Below, piece by piece: positions 1-8,065 of a stretch of 42,572 nucleotides of DNA. A program made the position numbers and the translations under genes. The stretch comes from Alistipes sp. (GTDB taxonomy: Bacteria > Bacteroidota > Bacteroidia > Bacteroidales > Rikenellaceae): positions 1 to 42,572 of the forward strand of contig JAFVWO010000050.1 of NCBI GenBank assembly GCA_017501625.1. The letters run 5' to 3'. The notes under the pieces are model-generated. The model ran no database searches. It saw nothing but the letters and a program-made list of their open reading frames with translations, and had not been told where the DNA came from. Each line of letters opens with the position of its first letter. Within the stretch, counting starts at the first letter, position 1.

Positions 1-1026
1 AATCTTCCACGTAAGACCGAAGGTGAAGTACGAACCCTTGCCAAATGCCGTGCCATCAGGATTGGTGTTGCGACCTATATTATATGCATAGGCGGCATGT
101 AGGCGCACATCGTGATTGCCACGACCACCAAGAGGGTAGTATTCGACACCACCACCCACACGTGTCATCTCCGTGCCCGGGAAGAGCCCCGAGGCGGTGA
201 CAGCGCTATCGCCAATCTTGTCGTAGGTAGCCTTAGCAAAGATGTTCACGCGATTAACGATGAGATACGAGAACTCGCCCATGATAGAGAAGTTGTCGAA
301 AAGCAGATCCTTGGCCTTAGGACCACGATTCATGAGGTCGAGCTGAATCTTAGCATCGCCAAACTTGAATTGGTTGCCAAGAGCGATATACTTGTCGAAC
401 TTACCCGCAGCGTACTCCATAAGGTTTGCCGACCAAAGTGCTGTGTAGCATCCATGTGTGCCTGTCCAGTGGAGGTTGAAGGCAAAGTAGTTGTTCGTGC
501 TGCGATCATAGGGGCTCTGGCTCACCTGCAAGAGGATGGTGTCGTTACCCTCGTTTGTCGTGTAGGCTACGCTCGCACCAAGCTGATAGCACGATACATT
601 GTTCCAAAACTCAGAGCAGAAATAGAGGTCGATAGGTGCTCGGTCGTACTCCCAGCCACCAATCATAAGAACCTGCTTACCGCCCGATATTGCCCAGTTA
701 TCCGTAGGCTTATAGGTGAGTGTAAGCCAGTCGGTATTGTGCGCAAAGCTGCTGAGCGAGTTTACGCGGTTGAAGCGCTGGCGCCACGAATAGGTGAACT
801 TCTCGGAAATCTGACCATCCATGCGGAGGTTGAAGTAGCGCACCTCGAAGCCTGAAGCATCGGGTTGCGGTTGGCCTGCAAGAGATTGGGCGAGATAGTC
901 GAAACGTGCCTCAACACCGAGTTTGAAGATGTCGTTGATGTCGCGGCCATCGTCCTGAGCCTTAGCTACGTGTGTACACAATGCCATGGCGGCAAGACAT
1001 AGAATAGTGGTAAAGGTCTTCTTCAT
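1..1026 (-). CDS. Porin, OprO/OprP (phosphate-selective) type, C-terminus cut by window edge
   Basis: Translation from the ATG at 1026 runs open to base 1, about 342 codons, with no stop inside the window, so the last residues lie outside. It starts MKKTFTTILCLAAMALC and has a signal peptide that should be cut after AKA, giving a mature start of QDDGRD. The rest alternates aromatic and polar residues (YSWRQRFNRVNS, TDWLTLTYKPTDNW, MIGGWEYDRAPIDLYF, YFTFGLTWKI), as expected for a 16-stranded outer-membrane porin. The pattern, including the early region with a GGK(Q)xxxxGGWEYD-like stretch, fits the Porin_O_P family of Bacteroidota. Substrate cannot be told from sequence. A minus-strand promoter (TACCTTTG) lies about 40 nt upstream, so the gene is probably monocistronic here. 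Confidence 0.75.
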   Translation of the reverse strand, partial: MKKTFTTILCLAAMALCTHVAKAQDDGRDINDIFKLGVEARFDYLAQSLAGQPQPDASGFEVRYFNLRMDGQISEKFTYSWRQRFNRVNSLSSFAHNTDWLTLTYKPTDNWAISGGKQVLMIGGWEYDRAPIDLYFCSEFWNNVSCYQLGASVAYTTNEGNDTILLQVSQSPYDRSTNNYFAFNLHWTGTHGCYTALWSANLMEYAAGKFDKYIALGNQFKFGDAKIQLDLMNRGPKAKDLLFDNFSIMGEFSYLIVNRVNIFAKATYDKIGDSAVTASGLFPGTEMTRVGGGVEYYPLGGRGNHDVRLHAAYAYNIGRNTNPDGTAFGKGSYFTFGLTWKI

Positions 1027-1065
1027 ATAGTAAAATTTAGATTATGATATGCCTAAAATAATATA

Positions 1066-1073
1066 CAAAGGTA
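1066..1073 (-). promoter_or_regulatory. Bacteroidota -7 box for the porin gene
   Basis: On the minus strand the sequence reads TACCTTTG, matching the TAnnTTTG box, with a TTTG about 18 nt further upstream as the -33 element. It would start transcription near 1059 and leave a leader of about 33 nt before the ATG at 1026. Confidence 0.6.
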
Positions 1074-1198
1074 ACAAAACAATTCAAAACGCAAAATCTT
1101 GTGCCCTAAAAAAATGAGTTTCAGCTGCCGATATTACTCATATAGGGCCATAATGCAAAAAAATGGAGTTTTGTTATTGCGTATTGCAAAAATTTAAT

Positions 1199-1206
1199 TA
1201 TCTTTG
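1199..1206 (+). promoter_or_regulatory. -7 box of the tRNA promoter
   Basis: TATCTTTG with a TTG 19 nt upstream (1177-1179). The tRNA starts 23 nt after the box. Confidence 0.6.
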
Positions 1207-1228
1207 CACCGCGAAACGTGAAAACGTC

Positions 1229-1302
<74 letters not shown>

Positions 1303-1346
1303 CAAAAGGGGGATGACTAAAAAGTAACTTAGTCATCCCCCTTTTG
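1303..1346 (+). terminator. Intrinsic terminator after the CAU tRNA (hairpin 1 of repeat A, copy 1)
   Basis: An 18-bp perfect inverted repeat: 1303-1320 (CAAAAGGGGGATGACTAA) pairs with 1329-1346, and the right arm ends in TTTTG. The same GGGGATGAC...GTCATCCCC hairpin recurs next to repeat A copy 2 at 21128-21159, so it belongs to a larger repeated unit. Confidence 0.8.
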
Positions 1347-1350
1347 TTAA

Positions 1351-1470
1351 GAGGTTGAATAAAAAGATGTAGTTTTAGGCTTGCGAAGCCCGAAAAAGCG
1401 GAGTTTACTTGGCGTAAATGAGCATTTTGAGGGCGAGCATAACGCAGAAATACACTTTTTATTCAACCTC
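1351..1470 (+). repeat. Repeat A, copy 1 (120-bp palindromic element)
   Basis: Outer arms GAGGTTGAATAAAAAG at 1351-1366 and CTTTTTATTCAACCTC at 1455-1470 are complementary. The interior matches the reverse complement of 20998-21117 apart from a few bases. The element lies just after the tRNA terminator and ends 16 bp before the stop codon of the convergent lipoprotein gene. It probably serves as a bidirectional terminator or is a small non-autonomous mobile repeat. Confidence 0.85.
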
Positions 1471-1486
1471 CTTTTGTTTTTTTATG

Positions 1487-2497
1487 CTATATGCGTGGCT
1501 TTATAGTGCCGGTAAACTGGAGCGCTATCGTGTCGCCCGTAGTCATCGTATAGTTTGCCGTAATGCTGTGTATGATAGCACCCGTAGCACTACTTACGAC
1601 CGCAACAGTGGCGCTACCCTCCGTGATACGTATGAAGTCTTGCTGACCAGCAAGCAGGATGTAGGTATACTGTTGGTCGCTGGTCATCGACGAGCCATCA
1701 CCCAACGGGTAGGTGCCAGCGGGCAGGTACTCGCCACCAAGAGGCGAGTAGAAGTCGATAAAGAGCGTGTGACCCTTAACATCGTCGTAGAACGATACAT
1801 AGTCGTTGCGAAGACCATTTGTCTGCATGATGTCTACACTTGCGGTGATGTTGTCGACGAAACAGTACGTAGCATCGCCTACGTATCCATTCGTGGTCTT
1901 GACAACGAGTGTGCTGGCTAAGGTGATATCCCCCTTGCTGTTCTTCGCAGCACCATAAATCTCGTAGGTGGCACCCGCAATAAGTTCTGTGGCCTCTATT
2001 ATCGTCGTGGTGTTGGCATCAGCCACGGTACCCTCAAGCATGACATCCTCGCCTGTTAACACCGCTGTTGTCTGTATGGTGCATAGCCAACGTACCTCCT
2101 CGGCATTGGCGCTCGTGAGCTCGAATGAGATGCTGTTCTCGGCAATCTCTTTCACATGAAGAGATATCTCAGCAGCTGCCACATTGACATTATCGTTGCC
2201 GCCCTCGTCATTGCCACCCTCGTCGTTGCCGCCCTCGTCATTGCCGCCCTCGTCGTTGCCGCTCTCGTAGTTGCCGCCCTCGTCGTTGCCGCCCTCGTCA
2301 TTGCCGCCCTCGTCATTGCCACCGTGCTCTTCGTTGGGCTTATTCATGTCATCATCGGGAGTGCCGTCGATATCGTCGTTGGGGAGTTGCCCGGGAGTGT
2401 TGTTATTTACACCTGAGCTCTTGCCGTCGTTGTTATCCTCGCATGCTACGATGGTGAACGACAGTATGAGCATAGCCAATAGTTTTATGAATTGCAT
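1487..2497 (-). CDS. Surface lipoprotein with NDEGG-repeat linker and FnIII-like domain
   Basis: I chose the ATG at 2497 over the upstream GTG at 2524, which overlaps the plsX stop, because it gives a clean lipoprotein signal: MQFIKLLAMLILSFTIVAC with lipid-anchored Cys19 of 336 residues. A low-complexity acidic linker follows, with about nine NDEGG pentapeptides encoded by 15-bp tandem repeats. After it comes a fibronectin-III-like beta-sandwich (from about AAEISLHVKEI to LVVKTTNG). The C-terminal beta-rich domain, with a GTYPLG motif and ending ITANYTMTTGDTIALQF, resembles tails seen in many Bacteroidales lipoproteins. No enzymatic motif is visible. It lies directly downstream of plsX on the same strand and may be cotranscribed, though its function looks unrelated. 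Confidence 0.75.
   Translation of the reverse strand: MQFIKLLAMLILSFTIVACEDNNDGKSSGVNNNTPGQLPNDDIDGTPDDDMNKPNEEHGGNDEGGNDEGGNDEGGNYESGNDEGGNDEGGNDEGGNDEGGNDNVNVAAAEISLHVKEIAENSISFELTSANAEEVRWLCTIQTTAVLTGEDVMLEGTVADANTTTIIEATELIAGATYEIYGAAKNSKGDITLASTLVVKTTNGYVGDATYCFVDNITASVDIMQTNGLRNDYVSFYDDVKGHTLFIDFYSPLGGEYLPAGTYPLGDGSSMTSDQQYTYILLAGQQDFIRITEGSATVAVVSSATGAIIHSITANYTMTTGDTIALQFTGTIKPRI
2193..2327 (-). repeat. 15-bp tandem coding repeat (NDEGG units)
   Basis: About nine 15-bp units, on the + strand CCCTCGTCATTGCCG with C/T and A/G third-position variants. One unit is diverged to encode NYESG. They form the linker of the lipoprotein. Units of near-identical sequence are prone to slippage, so linker length may vary between strains. 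Confidence 0.85.
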
Positions 2498-2523
2498 AAT
2501 CGTGGTAGTGTTATAGGTTTGCA

Positions 2524-3579
2524 CTATTCGTTGGGTTTATCTGCCTCGCTCTTCGATGTCTGAAGTGCCTCGCGGAGCTTCGCGGGGAAGTTACTCTTAA
2601 TGTCGCGTTCCATGGAGCGTATCATGCTGCATATAGCACGTGCCGACGAGCTGCCATGGCCAATCATCACGGGGGCATTTACGCCCATGACCTGAAGGCC
2701 ACCAACGCTCTCGGCGTTCATTGCATCCCAGAAGTCCTGCTGCCAGTATAGCTTGGGCACAAGGCGGCCAAGCACGGGGCGTAGCATCCTACGCAGGCTT
2801 GGTATGCCACCTCCGAGGCGGTGGTTTATGCGGTATAGTGCCTCGGCCATCTTGAGAAGGCTGTTGCCCACAAAGGCATCGGCAACGACAACATCGCCAA
2901 TCTTGCCTGTGAAGATATACGATGCCTCGACATTGCCAACGAAGTTATAGCGACCATCGGCCTTCATGAGGTCATATGTGGCCTTCGCTTGGGCATTGCC
3001 CTTGCCCTCCTCCTCGCCGATGTTCAGAAGCGCCACACGTGGGTTCTCCATCTGGAGTGCCGACTTAGCGTATATCGAGCCGAGAAGACCATATTGGGCT
3101 AATACCTCGGGCTTGGCATCGACGTTGAGACCTACATCCATAAGCACGGCGCGACGTATGCCGTGTTCTGCAGACACGGTGGGTATGAGCGTGGCAAGTA
3201 CAGGACGTATGACACCCTCGATGGGCTTGATTACCTGCATCGAACCCACCATCATGGCGCCTGTTGAGCCGGCGCTTGCGAAGCCGTCAATCTTACCCTC
3301 GGCAAGGTCGCGAAATCCCACGGTGATGCTCGAATCGCGCTTTGCAACGAAGGCCTTGGCGGGATGGTCGCCCATCTCGATGACCTCCGTCGTTGCCACA
3401 ATGTCGAAGTGCTCCTCGGGGCAGTTGTGTTTTTTGAGGAGCTCGATGATGCGCTCCTTGTCGCCGTAGAGTACTATGCGGCTATCCTTGTCGATATGTT
3501 TGAGCGACATTATGGCACCCTCGATAGCAACCTCGGGGGCGAAGTCACCACCCATAGCATCGATACCAATCTTTATCAT
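2524..3579 (-). CDS. plsX: Phosphate acyltransferase PlsX
   Basis: PlsX converts acyl-ACP and phosphate to acyl-phosphate for PlsY, the first committed step of phosphatidic acid synthesis in most bacteria. It is a peripheral membrane protein. The 351-residue product starts MIKIGIDAMGGDFAPEV, the family signature, and keeps the NIGEE and GFVGNSLLK-like segments. Length is typical (330-350). Gene order yceD-rpmF-plsX is the widely conserved arrangement that normally continues into fabH. Here a lipoprotein gene follows instead. About 90 bp separate it from rpmF, with no obvious terminator between them, so an operon is likely. Confidence 0.95.
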   Translation of the reverse strand: MIKIGIDAMGGDFAPEVAIEGAIMSLKHIDKDSRIVLYGDKERIIELLKKHNCPEEHFDIVATTEVIEMGDHPAKAFVAKRDSSITVGFRDLAEGKIDGFASAGSTGAMMVGSMQVIKPIEGVIRPVLATLIPTVSAEHGIRRAVLMDVGLNVDAKPEVLAQYGLLGSIYAKSALQMENPRVALLNIGEEEGKGNAQAKATYDLMKADGRYNFVGNVEASYIFTGKIGDVVVADAFVGNSLLKMAEALYRINHRLGGGIPSLRRMLRPVLGRLVPKLYWQQDFWDAMNAESVGGLQVMGVNAPVMIGHGSSSARAICSMIRSMERDIKSNFPAKLREALQTSKSEADKPNE

Positions 3580-3669
3580 AGGGATTCGGTTTTAGGTTTA
3601 GAATAGAGGTGTTATAAAAAAGAAAAGCACTACCGTCGTGCGGTGTGCTCTTCCTCTCTTTTGTGAAGA

Positions 3670-3855
3670 CTACTCAGCTGCCTTCTTCTCAATTGCGAGC
3701 TTACCGCGGTAGAAGCCACACTCGGGGCATACGCGGTGGTAGAGTACTGCTGAACCGCAGTTTGAGCAGGTTACTACAGTGGGAACTACTGCCTTGTAGT
3801 GAGTTCTTCTCTTGTCTCGACGTGTAGACGAAACTTTGTGTTTAGGATGTGCCAT
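3670..3855 (-). CDS. rpmF: 50S ribosomal protein L32
   Basis: A 61-residue protein starting MAHPKHKVSSTRRDKRRTHY, the conserved basic N-terminus of L32. A zinc-ribbon pair follows: C-S-N-C at about residues 30-33 and C-P-E-C at about 44-47. This is the C+ (zinc-binding) form. L32 sits near the peptide exit region of the large subunit. It lies about 90 bp downstream of the DUF177/YceD gene and upstream of plsX, the standard neighbourhood. Confidence 0.96.
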   Translation of the reverse strand: MAHPKHKVSSTRRDKRRTHYKAVVPTVVTCSNCGSAVLYHRVCPECGFYRGKLAIEKKAAE

Positions 3856-3948
3856 ACTACAATATAATTTTTAAGTTTTTAAGTTTCTTTTTCAGCATTG
3901 CCCCGTGCCTGACGGATAGACCCGCAGCGTTGCCTTATATTCTATTCG

Positions 3949-4515
3949 TTACTCTTCGTTACTCTCTAATTTGCGTTTCAGTGCCGCGAGAACACTCTTG
4001 TTGTAGTCGTCTAAGCCCTGCACGTCGCTCTCCTCCACGGCAGCCTCCATGCGCTCCATCTCCTCCTCCGTGGCCTCGCTGAACGATGCCAGCATCTCGG
4101 GATTACAGCCGCCCTCCTCGTGTACGCGACGGTAGGGTAGCGACAACACGATGCTCTCGTAGATATACTGCGTGAGGTCGAGGTAGTCCTCCGCGGGCGA
4201 CATCCACAGCACCTCGCCGTCGTAGTCGTCAATCTCGTCGGAGAACTTAACCACAAGGTCGCCCTCGTAATCCACCGCTATGGGGCAATCCTCCAAGCAG
4301 CGGTCGCACTCGCAGATAACCTCGCCATCGATGGTTACGTTGAGCTCCAACATCGTCTCACTGCGCTTGAGCATAACGTGCGCATTGCAACGGCCACCCT
4401 TAATCTCCACTCGATCATACGCCTCAAACAACGCATCATCTACCTGAAAATCATACTCGTAGCTACCACTCTTAAGCCCCTTATAGGCTATCGTGTACAA
4501 TGCATTTTGCTCCAT
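3949..4515 (-). CDS. yceD: YceD/DUF177 family protein (23S rRNA accumulation protein)
   Basis: A 188-residue acidic protein of the DUF177 family, linked in E. coli and plants to 23S rRNA accumulation. The family hallmark is the cysteine cluster CECDRCLEDC near residues 84-93, followed by an acidic C-terminal part. I chose the ATG at 4515 (MEQNALYTIAYKGL) rather than the in-frame ATG at 4536, because the promoter box CAAATTTA at 4534-4541 (TAAATTTG on the minus strand) puts the transcript start near 4528, downstream of the earlier ATG. It is first in the yceD-rpmF-plsX operon. The acidic tail is typical. Confidence 0.88.
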   Translation of the reverse strand: MEQNALYTIAYKGLKSGSYEYDFQVDDALFEAYDRVEIKGGRCNAHVMLKRSETMLELNVTIDGEVICECDRCLEDCPIAVDYEGDLVVKFSDEIDDYDGEVLWMSPAEDYLDLTQYIYESIVLSLPYRRVHEEGGCNPEMLASFSEATEEEMERMEAAVEESDVQGLDDYNKSVLAALKRKLESNEE

Positions 4516-4533
4516 TTCAGCACAATTAGTCTG

Positions 4534-4541
4534 CAAATTTA
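4534..4541 (-). promoter_or_regulatory. -7 box for the yceD-rpmF-plsX operon
   Basis: TAAATTTG on the minus strand with TTTG 20 nt upstream (4562-4565), a good match to the Bacteroidota consensus. Its position decides the yceD start. Confidence 0.65.
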
Positions 4542-4572
4542 CGACAAAAAACTAAAATCTGCAAATTATTAC

Positions 4573-4580
4573 TATTTTTG
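4573..4580 (+). promoter_or_regulatory. -7 box for the unknown gene at 4621
   Basis: TATTTTTG on the plus strand, about 40 nt before the ATG. I see no clear -33 TTTG. It is divergent from the yceD promoter about 35 bp away. Confidence 0.45.
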
Positions 4581-4620
4581 TAGCACAAATTTCAATCATT
4601 TTACACAAAACTGTTCGATT

Positions 4621-5013
4621 ATGGCGGGGTTTACTATTAGAGTCGATTGTAAGGATGATGCGTTTTGGCGCTTCAACTATGTTGTTATGTGTAGTGTGCG
4701 ACGTGGTGGTGAGGAGGTAGAGTTTCTTAAGCACCGTAGCGAGATAGCACCCGTAGGTGCCGAGCTTCGTGAGAAACCTAAGGGCTACAATGCGGAGCGT
4801 GGTGTTGTGCTCAGTAGTACCGATGCCGAGGAGCTTACCTTATATATATATGTAATCCCGCATACGCTCCCGCGCGAGAACACCACACGCGACATTGCGC
4901 CACTTAATATGTCGCTCATCGTCGAACATGGCACAACACAAGTACTTAAACGCTGGGTGGAGATAAACCCATGGTCGGGAGATAACATAGAGCTCAACCT
5001 TAAAGGTGAGTAA
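4621..5013 (+). CDS. Hypothetical protein, about 130 residues, no family recognised
   Basis: The open frame extends upstream to 4378 but runs through yceD and its promoter. The ATG at 4621 (MAGFTIRVDCKDD) follows a TATTTTTG box and gives 130 residues. There is no signal peptide or membrane segment. The predicted chain is rich in beta-strand patterns (WRFNYVVMCSVRRGG, ELTLYIYVIPHTL, MSLIVEHGTTQVLKRWVEI), suggesting a small cytoplasmic beta-sandwich. Codon use resembles the neighbouring core genes. It stands alone between yceD and groL, convergent with groL. I cannot assign a function. Confidence 0.6.
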   Translation: MAGFTIRVDCKDDAFWRFNYVVMCSVRRGGEEVEFLKHRSEIAPVGAELREKPKGYNAERGVVLSSTDAEELTLYIYVIPHTLPRENTTRDIAPLNMSLIVEHGTTQVLKRWVEINPWSGDNIELNLKGE

Positions 5014-5233
5014 ATAATTGGTAATGAGTAATAGGTTTTGATGGGTTCCTATAGGTCCTTATGGGTTTCAATGAGTTACTATGGGGTACTTTGTCATCCT
5101 GAGTGGAGCGTTTTAGTTGGCTGCGACAATCTCGTAGAGCCCCATTTGACCTACTGGAACTTATAGTAACCTATTTTTGTTGATGGCAAATAGACCCCAG
5201 CCCTCGACACTCGCCATGGTAAATAATTAAGTA
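5014..5233. other. Intergenic DNA between the unknown gene and the groL terminator
   Basis: No ORF worth calling. It holds short related phrases (ATGGGTT, ATAGGT, ATAGTAAC) and GTCATCCTGAGTGGAGCG near 5094, which resembles degenerate intergenic repeats common in Bacteroidota. A shorter relative, ACTGAGTGGAGCG, is at about 12271. Confidence 0.4.
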
Positions 5234-5278
5234 TATGTTTAGAGGGTGGCTAATTTTTTTAGCCACCCTCTAAACATA
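5234..5278 (-). terminator. groL terminator (bidirectional)
   Basis: An 18-bp perfect stem, 5234-5251 with 5261-5278 (arm TATGTTTAGAGGGTGGCT), around a T-rich loop. It lies 17 bp after the groL stop and could also stop plus-strand transcripts from the gene ending at 5013. Confidence 0.85.
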
Positions 5279-5294
5279 TTAGCGTAACAGTCTA

Positions 5295-6929
5295 TTACAT
5301 CATGCCACCCATGCCGGCAGCGCCTGCGGGCATGCCGGGAAGGGGATTGTCCTCCTTCTTCTCGGCCAAGACGCACTCCGTCGTGAGGAACATCGAGGCG
5401 ATAGAGGCGGCATTCTCCAAGGCTACGCGCGACACCTTTGTAGGATCGATGATACCTGCAGCGAGCATATCCTCATAGCGGTCGTCACGAGCATTGTAGC
5501 CAAAGGCGCCCGTGCCCTCCTTAACCTTATTAACCACAACCGAGCCCTCGCCACCGGCGTTGGCTACAATCTGGCGCAGAGGCTCCTCGATAGCGCGCTT
5601 GACAATCTGGATACCCGTGGTCTGGTCGTCATTCTCGCCCTTCATGCCCTCGAGCGATGCTACGGCACGGATGTAGGCAACACCACCACCCGGCACGATG
5701 CCCTCCTCTACGGCGGCACGTGTAGCTGCAAGAGCATCATCTACGCGATCCTTCTTCTCCTTCATCTCTACCTCTGTGGCGGCACCTACGTAGAGTACGG
5801 CAACACCACCGGCGAGCTTCGCCAAGCGCTCCTGAAGCTTCTCGCGGTCGTAATCCGACGTTGCATTCTCGATAGAGGCGCGAATCTGCTGTACACGGGC
5901 AGCGATGGCCTCCTTAGTGCCGGCACCATCGACGATGGTCGTATTCTCCTTATTCAATGTCACCTTCTCCGCAGTACCGAGGGCATCGAGGCCTGCATCT
6001 TCGAGCTTCATACCCTTATCCGACGATATTACAGTGGCGCCTGTGAGCGTAGCTATATCCTCGAGTATCTCCTTGCGACGGTCGCCAAAGCCCGGGGCCT
6101 TGCATGCGGCAATCTTAAGCGTGCCGCGGAGCTTGTTTACGACGAGAGCTGAGAGAGCCTCGCCATTAACATCCTCGGCGATGATGAGGAGCGAGCGGCC
6201 ACTCTGTGCCACGGGCTCAAGGATGCCCATAATCTCCTTCATCGTCGAAATCTTCTTGTCGGCAATGAGGATGAAGGGCTTGTCGAGCTGTGCCTCCATC
6301 TTCTCGGTGTCGGTGATGAAGTATGCCGAGATGTAGCCGCGGTCGAACTGCATACCCTCGACAACGTCCACATGTGTCTTCGTGCCCTTGGCCTCCTCCA
6401 CGGTGATGACACCCTCGTTGTTAACCTTGGCCATAGCCTCGGCTATGAGCTTACCTATTTTGCGGTCGTTGTTTGCCGAGATTGTTGCCACCTGCTCGAT
6501 CTTGTCGAAGTCCGAGCCTACAACCTGACTCTGCGACTTGAGCGACTCGACAACCCTCTCTACGGCAGCGTCGATGCCGCGCTTGAGGTCCATGGGGTTG
6601 GCACCGGCTGTTACGTTCTTGATACCTACAGATATGAGCGACTGCGCAAGGACTGTAGCCGTCGTTGTGCCATCACCCGCATCGTCGTTGGTCTTTGATG
6701 CCACCTCGCGCACCATCTGCGCACCCATGTTGGCAAACGTATCCTCCAACTCTACCTCCTTGGCTACGGTCACACCATCCTTTGTTACCTGTGGTGCACC
6801 GAACTTCTTGTCGATGATTACGTTGCGACCCTTGGGGCCAAGTGTCACCTTCACGGCGTTGCATAGTGCATCTACACCCTCCTTAAGAAGCTCTCTTGCC
6901 TCTACGTTATATCTTATCTCCTTTGCCAT
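5295..6929 (-). CDS. groL: Chaperonin GroEL (Hsp60)
   Basis: A 544-residue group I chaperonin that folds proteins in an ATP-driven double heptamer ring with GroES, in the cytosol. Family landmarks: [15 protein letters not shown] start, [10 protein letters not shown], the ATP-site run [14 protein letters not shown] with the catalytic Asp near residue 87, [21 protein letters not shown] near residue 400, and the flexible Gly-Met tail ending GAAGMGGMM. Length is standard. It is 81 bp downstream of groES on the same strand with no terminator between them, so the two form one operon. Confidence 0.98.
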   Translation of the reverse strand: MAKEIRYNVEARELLKEGVDALCNAVKVTLGPKGRNVIIDKKFGAPQVTKDGVTVAKEVELEDTFANMGAQMVREVASKTNDDAGDGTTTATVLAQSLISVGIKNVTAGANPMDLKRGIDAAVERVVESLKSQSQVVGSDFDKIEQVATISANNDRKIGKLIAEAMAKVNNEGVITVEEAKGTKTHVDVVEGMQFDRGYISAYFITDTEKMEAQLDKPFILIADKKISTMKEIMGILEPVAQSGRSLLIIAEDVNGEALSALVVNKLRGTLKIAACKAPGFGDRRKEILEDIATLTGATVISSDKGMKLEDAGLDALGTAEKVTLNKENTTIVDGAGTKEAIAARVQQIRASIENATSDYDREKLQERLAKLAGGVAVLYVGAATEVEMKEKKDRVDDALAATRAAVEEGIVPGGGVAYIRAVASLEGMKGENDDQTTGIQIVKRAIEEPLRQIVANAGGEGSVVVNKVKEGTGAFGYNARDDRYEDMLAAGIIDPTKVSRVALENAASIASMFLTTECVLAEKKEDNPLPGMPAGAAGMGGMM

Positions 6930-7010
6930 AATTGTCTTAAAAATTGTCTTAAAGATTACTACTTACCACCTCGATTGATTCCCTATTGTTGGTCATCGCG
7001 CAAGAGTGTA

Positions 7011-7283
7011 TTATTCGATAACGGCGATGATGTCCGACTGCTTCATCACGAGGTAGTCTTCGCCCTCGTAGTTAAGCTCCGTGCCGGCATACTTGCCATA
7101 CATTACTGTGTCGCCAACCTTCACCTCCATCTTAACCTCTGCGGTGCCGGGGCCTGCTGCTATCACCTTACCCATTAGGGGCTTCTCCTTAGCTGTGTCG
7201 GGGATGTAGAGACCACCTGCGGTCTTCTCCTCTGCCGGATTGGGTTTCACCAATACGCGGTCTGAAAGTGGTTTTACTGCCAT
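7011..7283 (-). CDS. groES: Co-chaperonin GroES (Hsp10)
   Basis: A 90-residue lid of the GroEL cavity. It begins [19 protein letters not shown] and has a mobile loop around [15 protein letters not shown], including the GGL/I-type hydrophobic contact that docks on GroEL. It ends with the strand [15 protein letters not shown]. First gene of the groESL operon. Its upstream region holds a sigma-54-like promoter and a perfect inverted repeat (separate entries). Confidence 0.97.
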   Translation of the reverse strand: MAVKPLSDRVLVKPNPAEEKTAGGLYIPDTAKEKPLMGKVIAAGPGTAEVKMEVKVGDTVMYGKYAGTELNYEGEDYLVMKQSDIIAVIE

Positions 7284-7357
7284 AGTTTTATGCTTTTTTA
7301 TGTTTTAGTTAATATTTAATCCAATTTAAGCCTCTCTGCTTGCGATTTGGTGTCGCG

Positions 7358-7372
7358 GCAATCACTGTGCCA
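7358..7372 (-). promoter_or_regulatory. Sigma-54-type -24/-12 promoter of groESL
   Basis: The minus strand reads TGGCACAGTGATTGC, preceded by TTT. This fits TGGCACNNNNNTTGC with the diagnostic GG-N10-GC spacing. A start about 12 nt downstream gives a leader of roughly 63 nt before groES. I see no TAnnTTTG box as close to the gene. Function is inferred from sequence only. Confidence 0.55.
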
Positions 7373-7400
7373 AAACTCGCGTGTCATACGTTAAAACCCT

Positions 7401-7424
7401 ATTTTGTCACGCGACTGACAAAAT
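7401..7424. promoter_or_regulatory. Perfect inverted repeat upstream of groESL
   Basis: ATTTTGTCA, six bases, then TGACAAAAT: a perfect 9-bp dyad about 28 bp upstream of the -24 element. The same half-site with the same spacer edge (ATTTTGTCAGTCGCG) occurs upstream of dnaK at 18738. This is a candidate activator or repressor binding site for chaperone genes. Confidence 0.6.
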
Positions 7425-7735
7425 GTCATAGTCTATGATTGTCGTAATAGTCCCCTCTAACGTAATCTTATTGCCGATAGGCGTGTGCAAGCTTGTGTAG
7501 ATGCTCTTCAATCTTGGCACGACGCTTATATGTGTGGGACTTTGCACCATTTACATACTGCGCATTGAGCTCTCATTTATACCCATTGCAATATATTTCT
7601 ACAAAGGTAACACTTTATTTTCATAAAGAAATATCGCGGGTATTATTTTTAATACCTGCAAAGTGGCAAGCGCGATAAAGTGCTAAATTTTATTGCAATG
7701 CCCTCGCGAGTGTTGTTCGTTTCAGAAATTATACT
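7425..7735. other. Intergenic DNA upstream of groESL
   Basis: No convincing gene. A minus-strand box TACCTTTG (7600-7607) could start a second, longer groESL transcript or an RNA of its own. A 34-codon minus-strand frame ending at 7469 has protein-like composition (KRRAKIEEHLHKLAHAYRQ) but no start codon after its upstream TGA. Confidence 0.35.
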
Positions 7736-7743
7736 TAATTTTG
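7736..7743 (+). promoter_or_regulatory. Putative promoter of the LRR lipoprotein gene
   Basis: TAATTTTG with TTG 20 nt upstream (7713-7715). It is the best consensus match ahead of the gene at 8066 and implies a leader of about 315 nt. Confidence 0.4.
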
Positions 7744-7745
7744 TG

Positions 7746-7911
7746 GTGCTATCCGCGTGATAGCAGACATATTGAAAGTGTTTTCGTAAGTCTTTACAAG
7801 AAAATGTGGTAGTTTTCAAAAGCAAAAGGATGACGAACAGCACTCATTTCTTGTATAGCTATGTGGCTATGCACAGTCTGTGCATATACCCCATACTATC
7901 CAAGTGTGGGG
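7746..7911 (+). promoter_or_regulatory. Hairpin-rich leader of the LRR lipoprotein gene
   Basis: Three stem-loops lie in the predicted leader: GCTATC/GATAGC near 7747-7763, TGCACAG/CTGTGCA at 7870-7884, and CCCCATAC/GTGTGGGG at about 7889-7911. None has a T-run, so they are not simple terminators. No known riboswitch core was recognised. Confidence 0.35.
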
Positions 7912-8065
7912 CATTGTATCGTTTGTTTTTGCTTGGGTTTTACCACAACCCTCTTGTAGATAAACGGGATTCATCTCCACACTTTCTTAGTTTAATATAA
8001 CCCGCCGTGATGGAGGTGTGCGGTATTGTTTGCGACAAACAATTATTAACCTAATACAACAATCT

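Noticed and set aside
112-855. A 247-codon plus-strand frame
   Set aside because: It lies opposite the porin gene, whose translation has a signal peptide and barrel pattern. The plus-strand product looks like no family.
2193-2327. Possible CRISPR-like array
   Set aside because: Units are 15 bp with no spacers and are read in frame as a protein linker.
7469-7570. Protein-like minus-strand frame ending KRRAKIEEHLHKLAHAYRQ
   Set aside because: No start codon after the preceding in-frame TGA, and only 34 codons. It may be a relic, but I cannot support a gene.
7806-8000. A 64-codon frame before the LRR lipoprotein
   Set aside because: It runs through the leader hairpins and has no protein-like pattern or consensus start.
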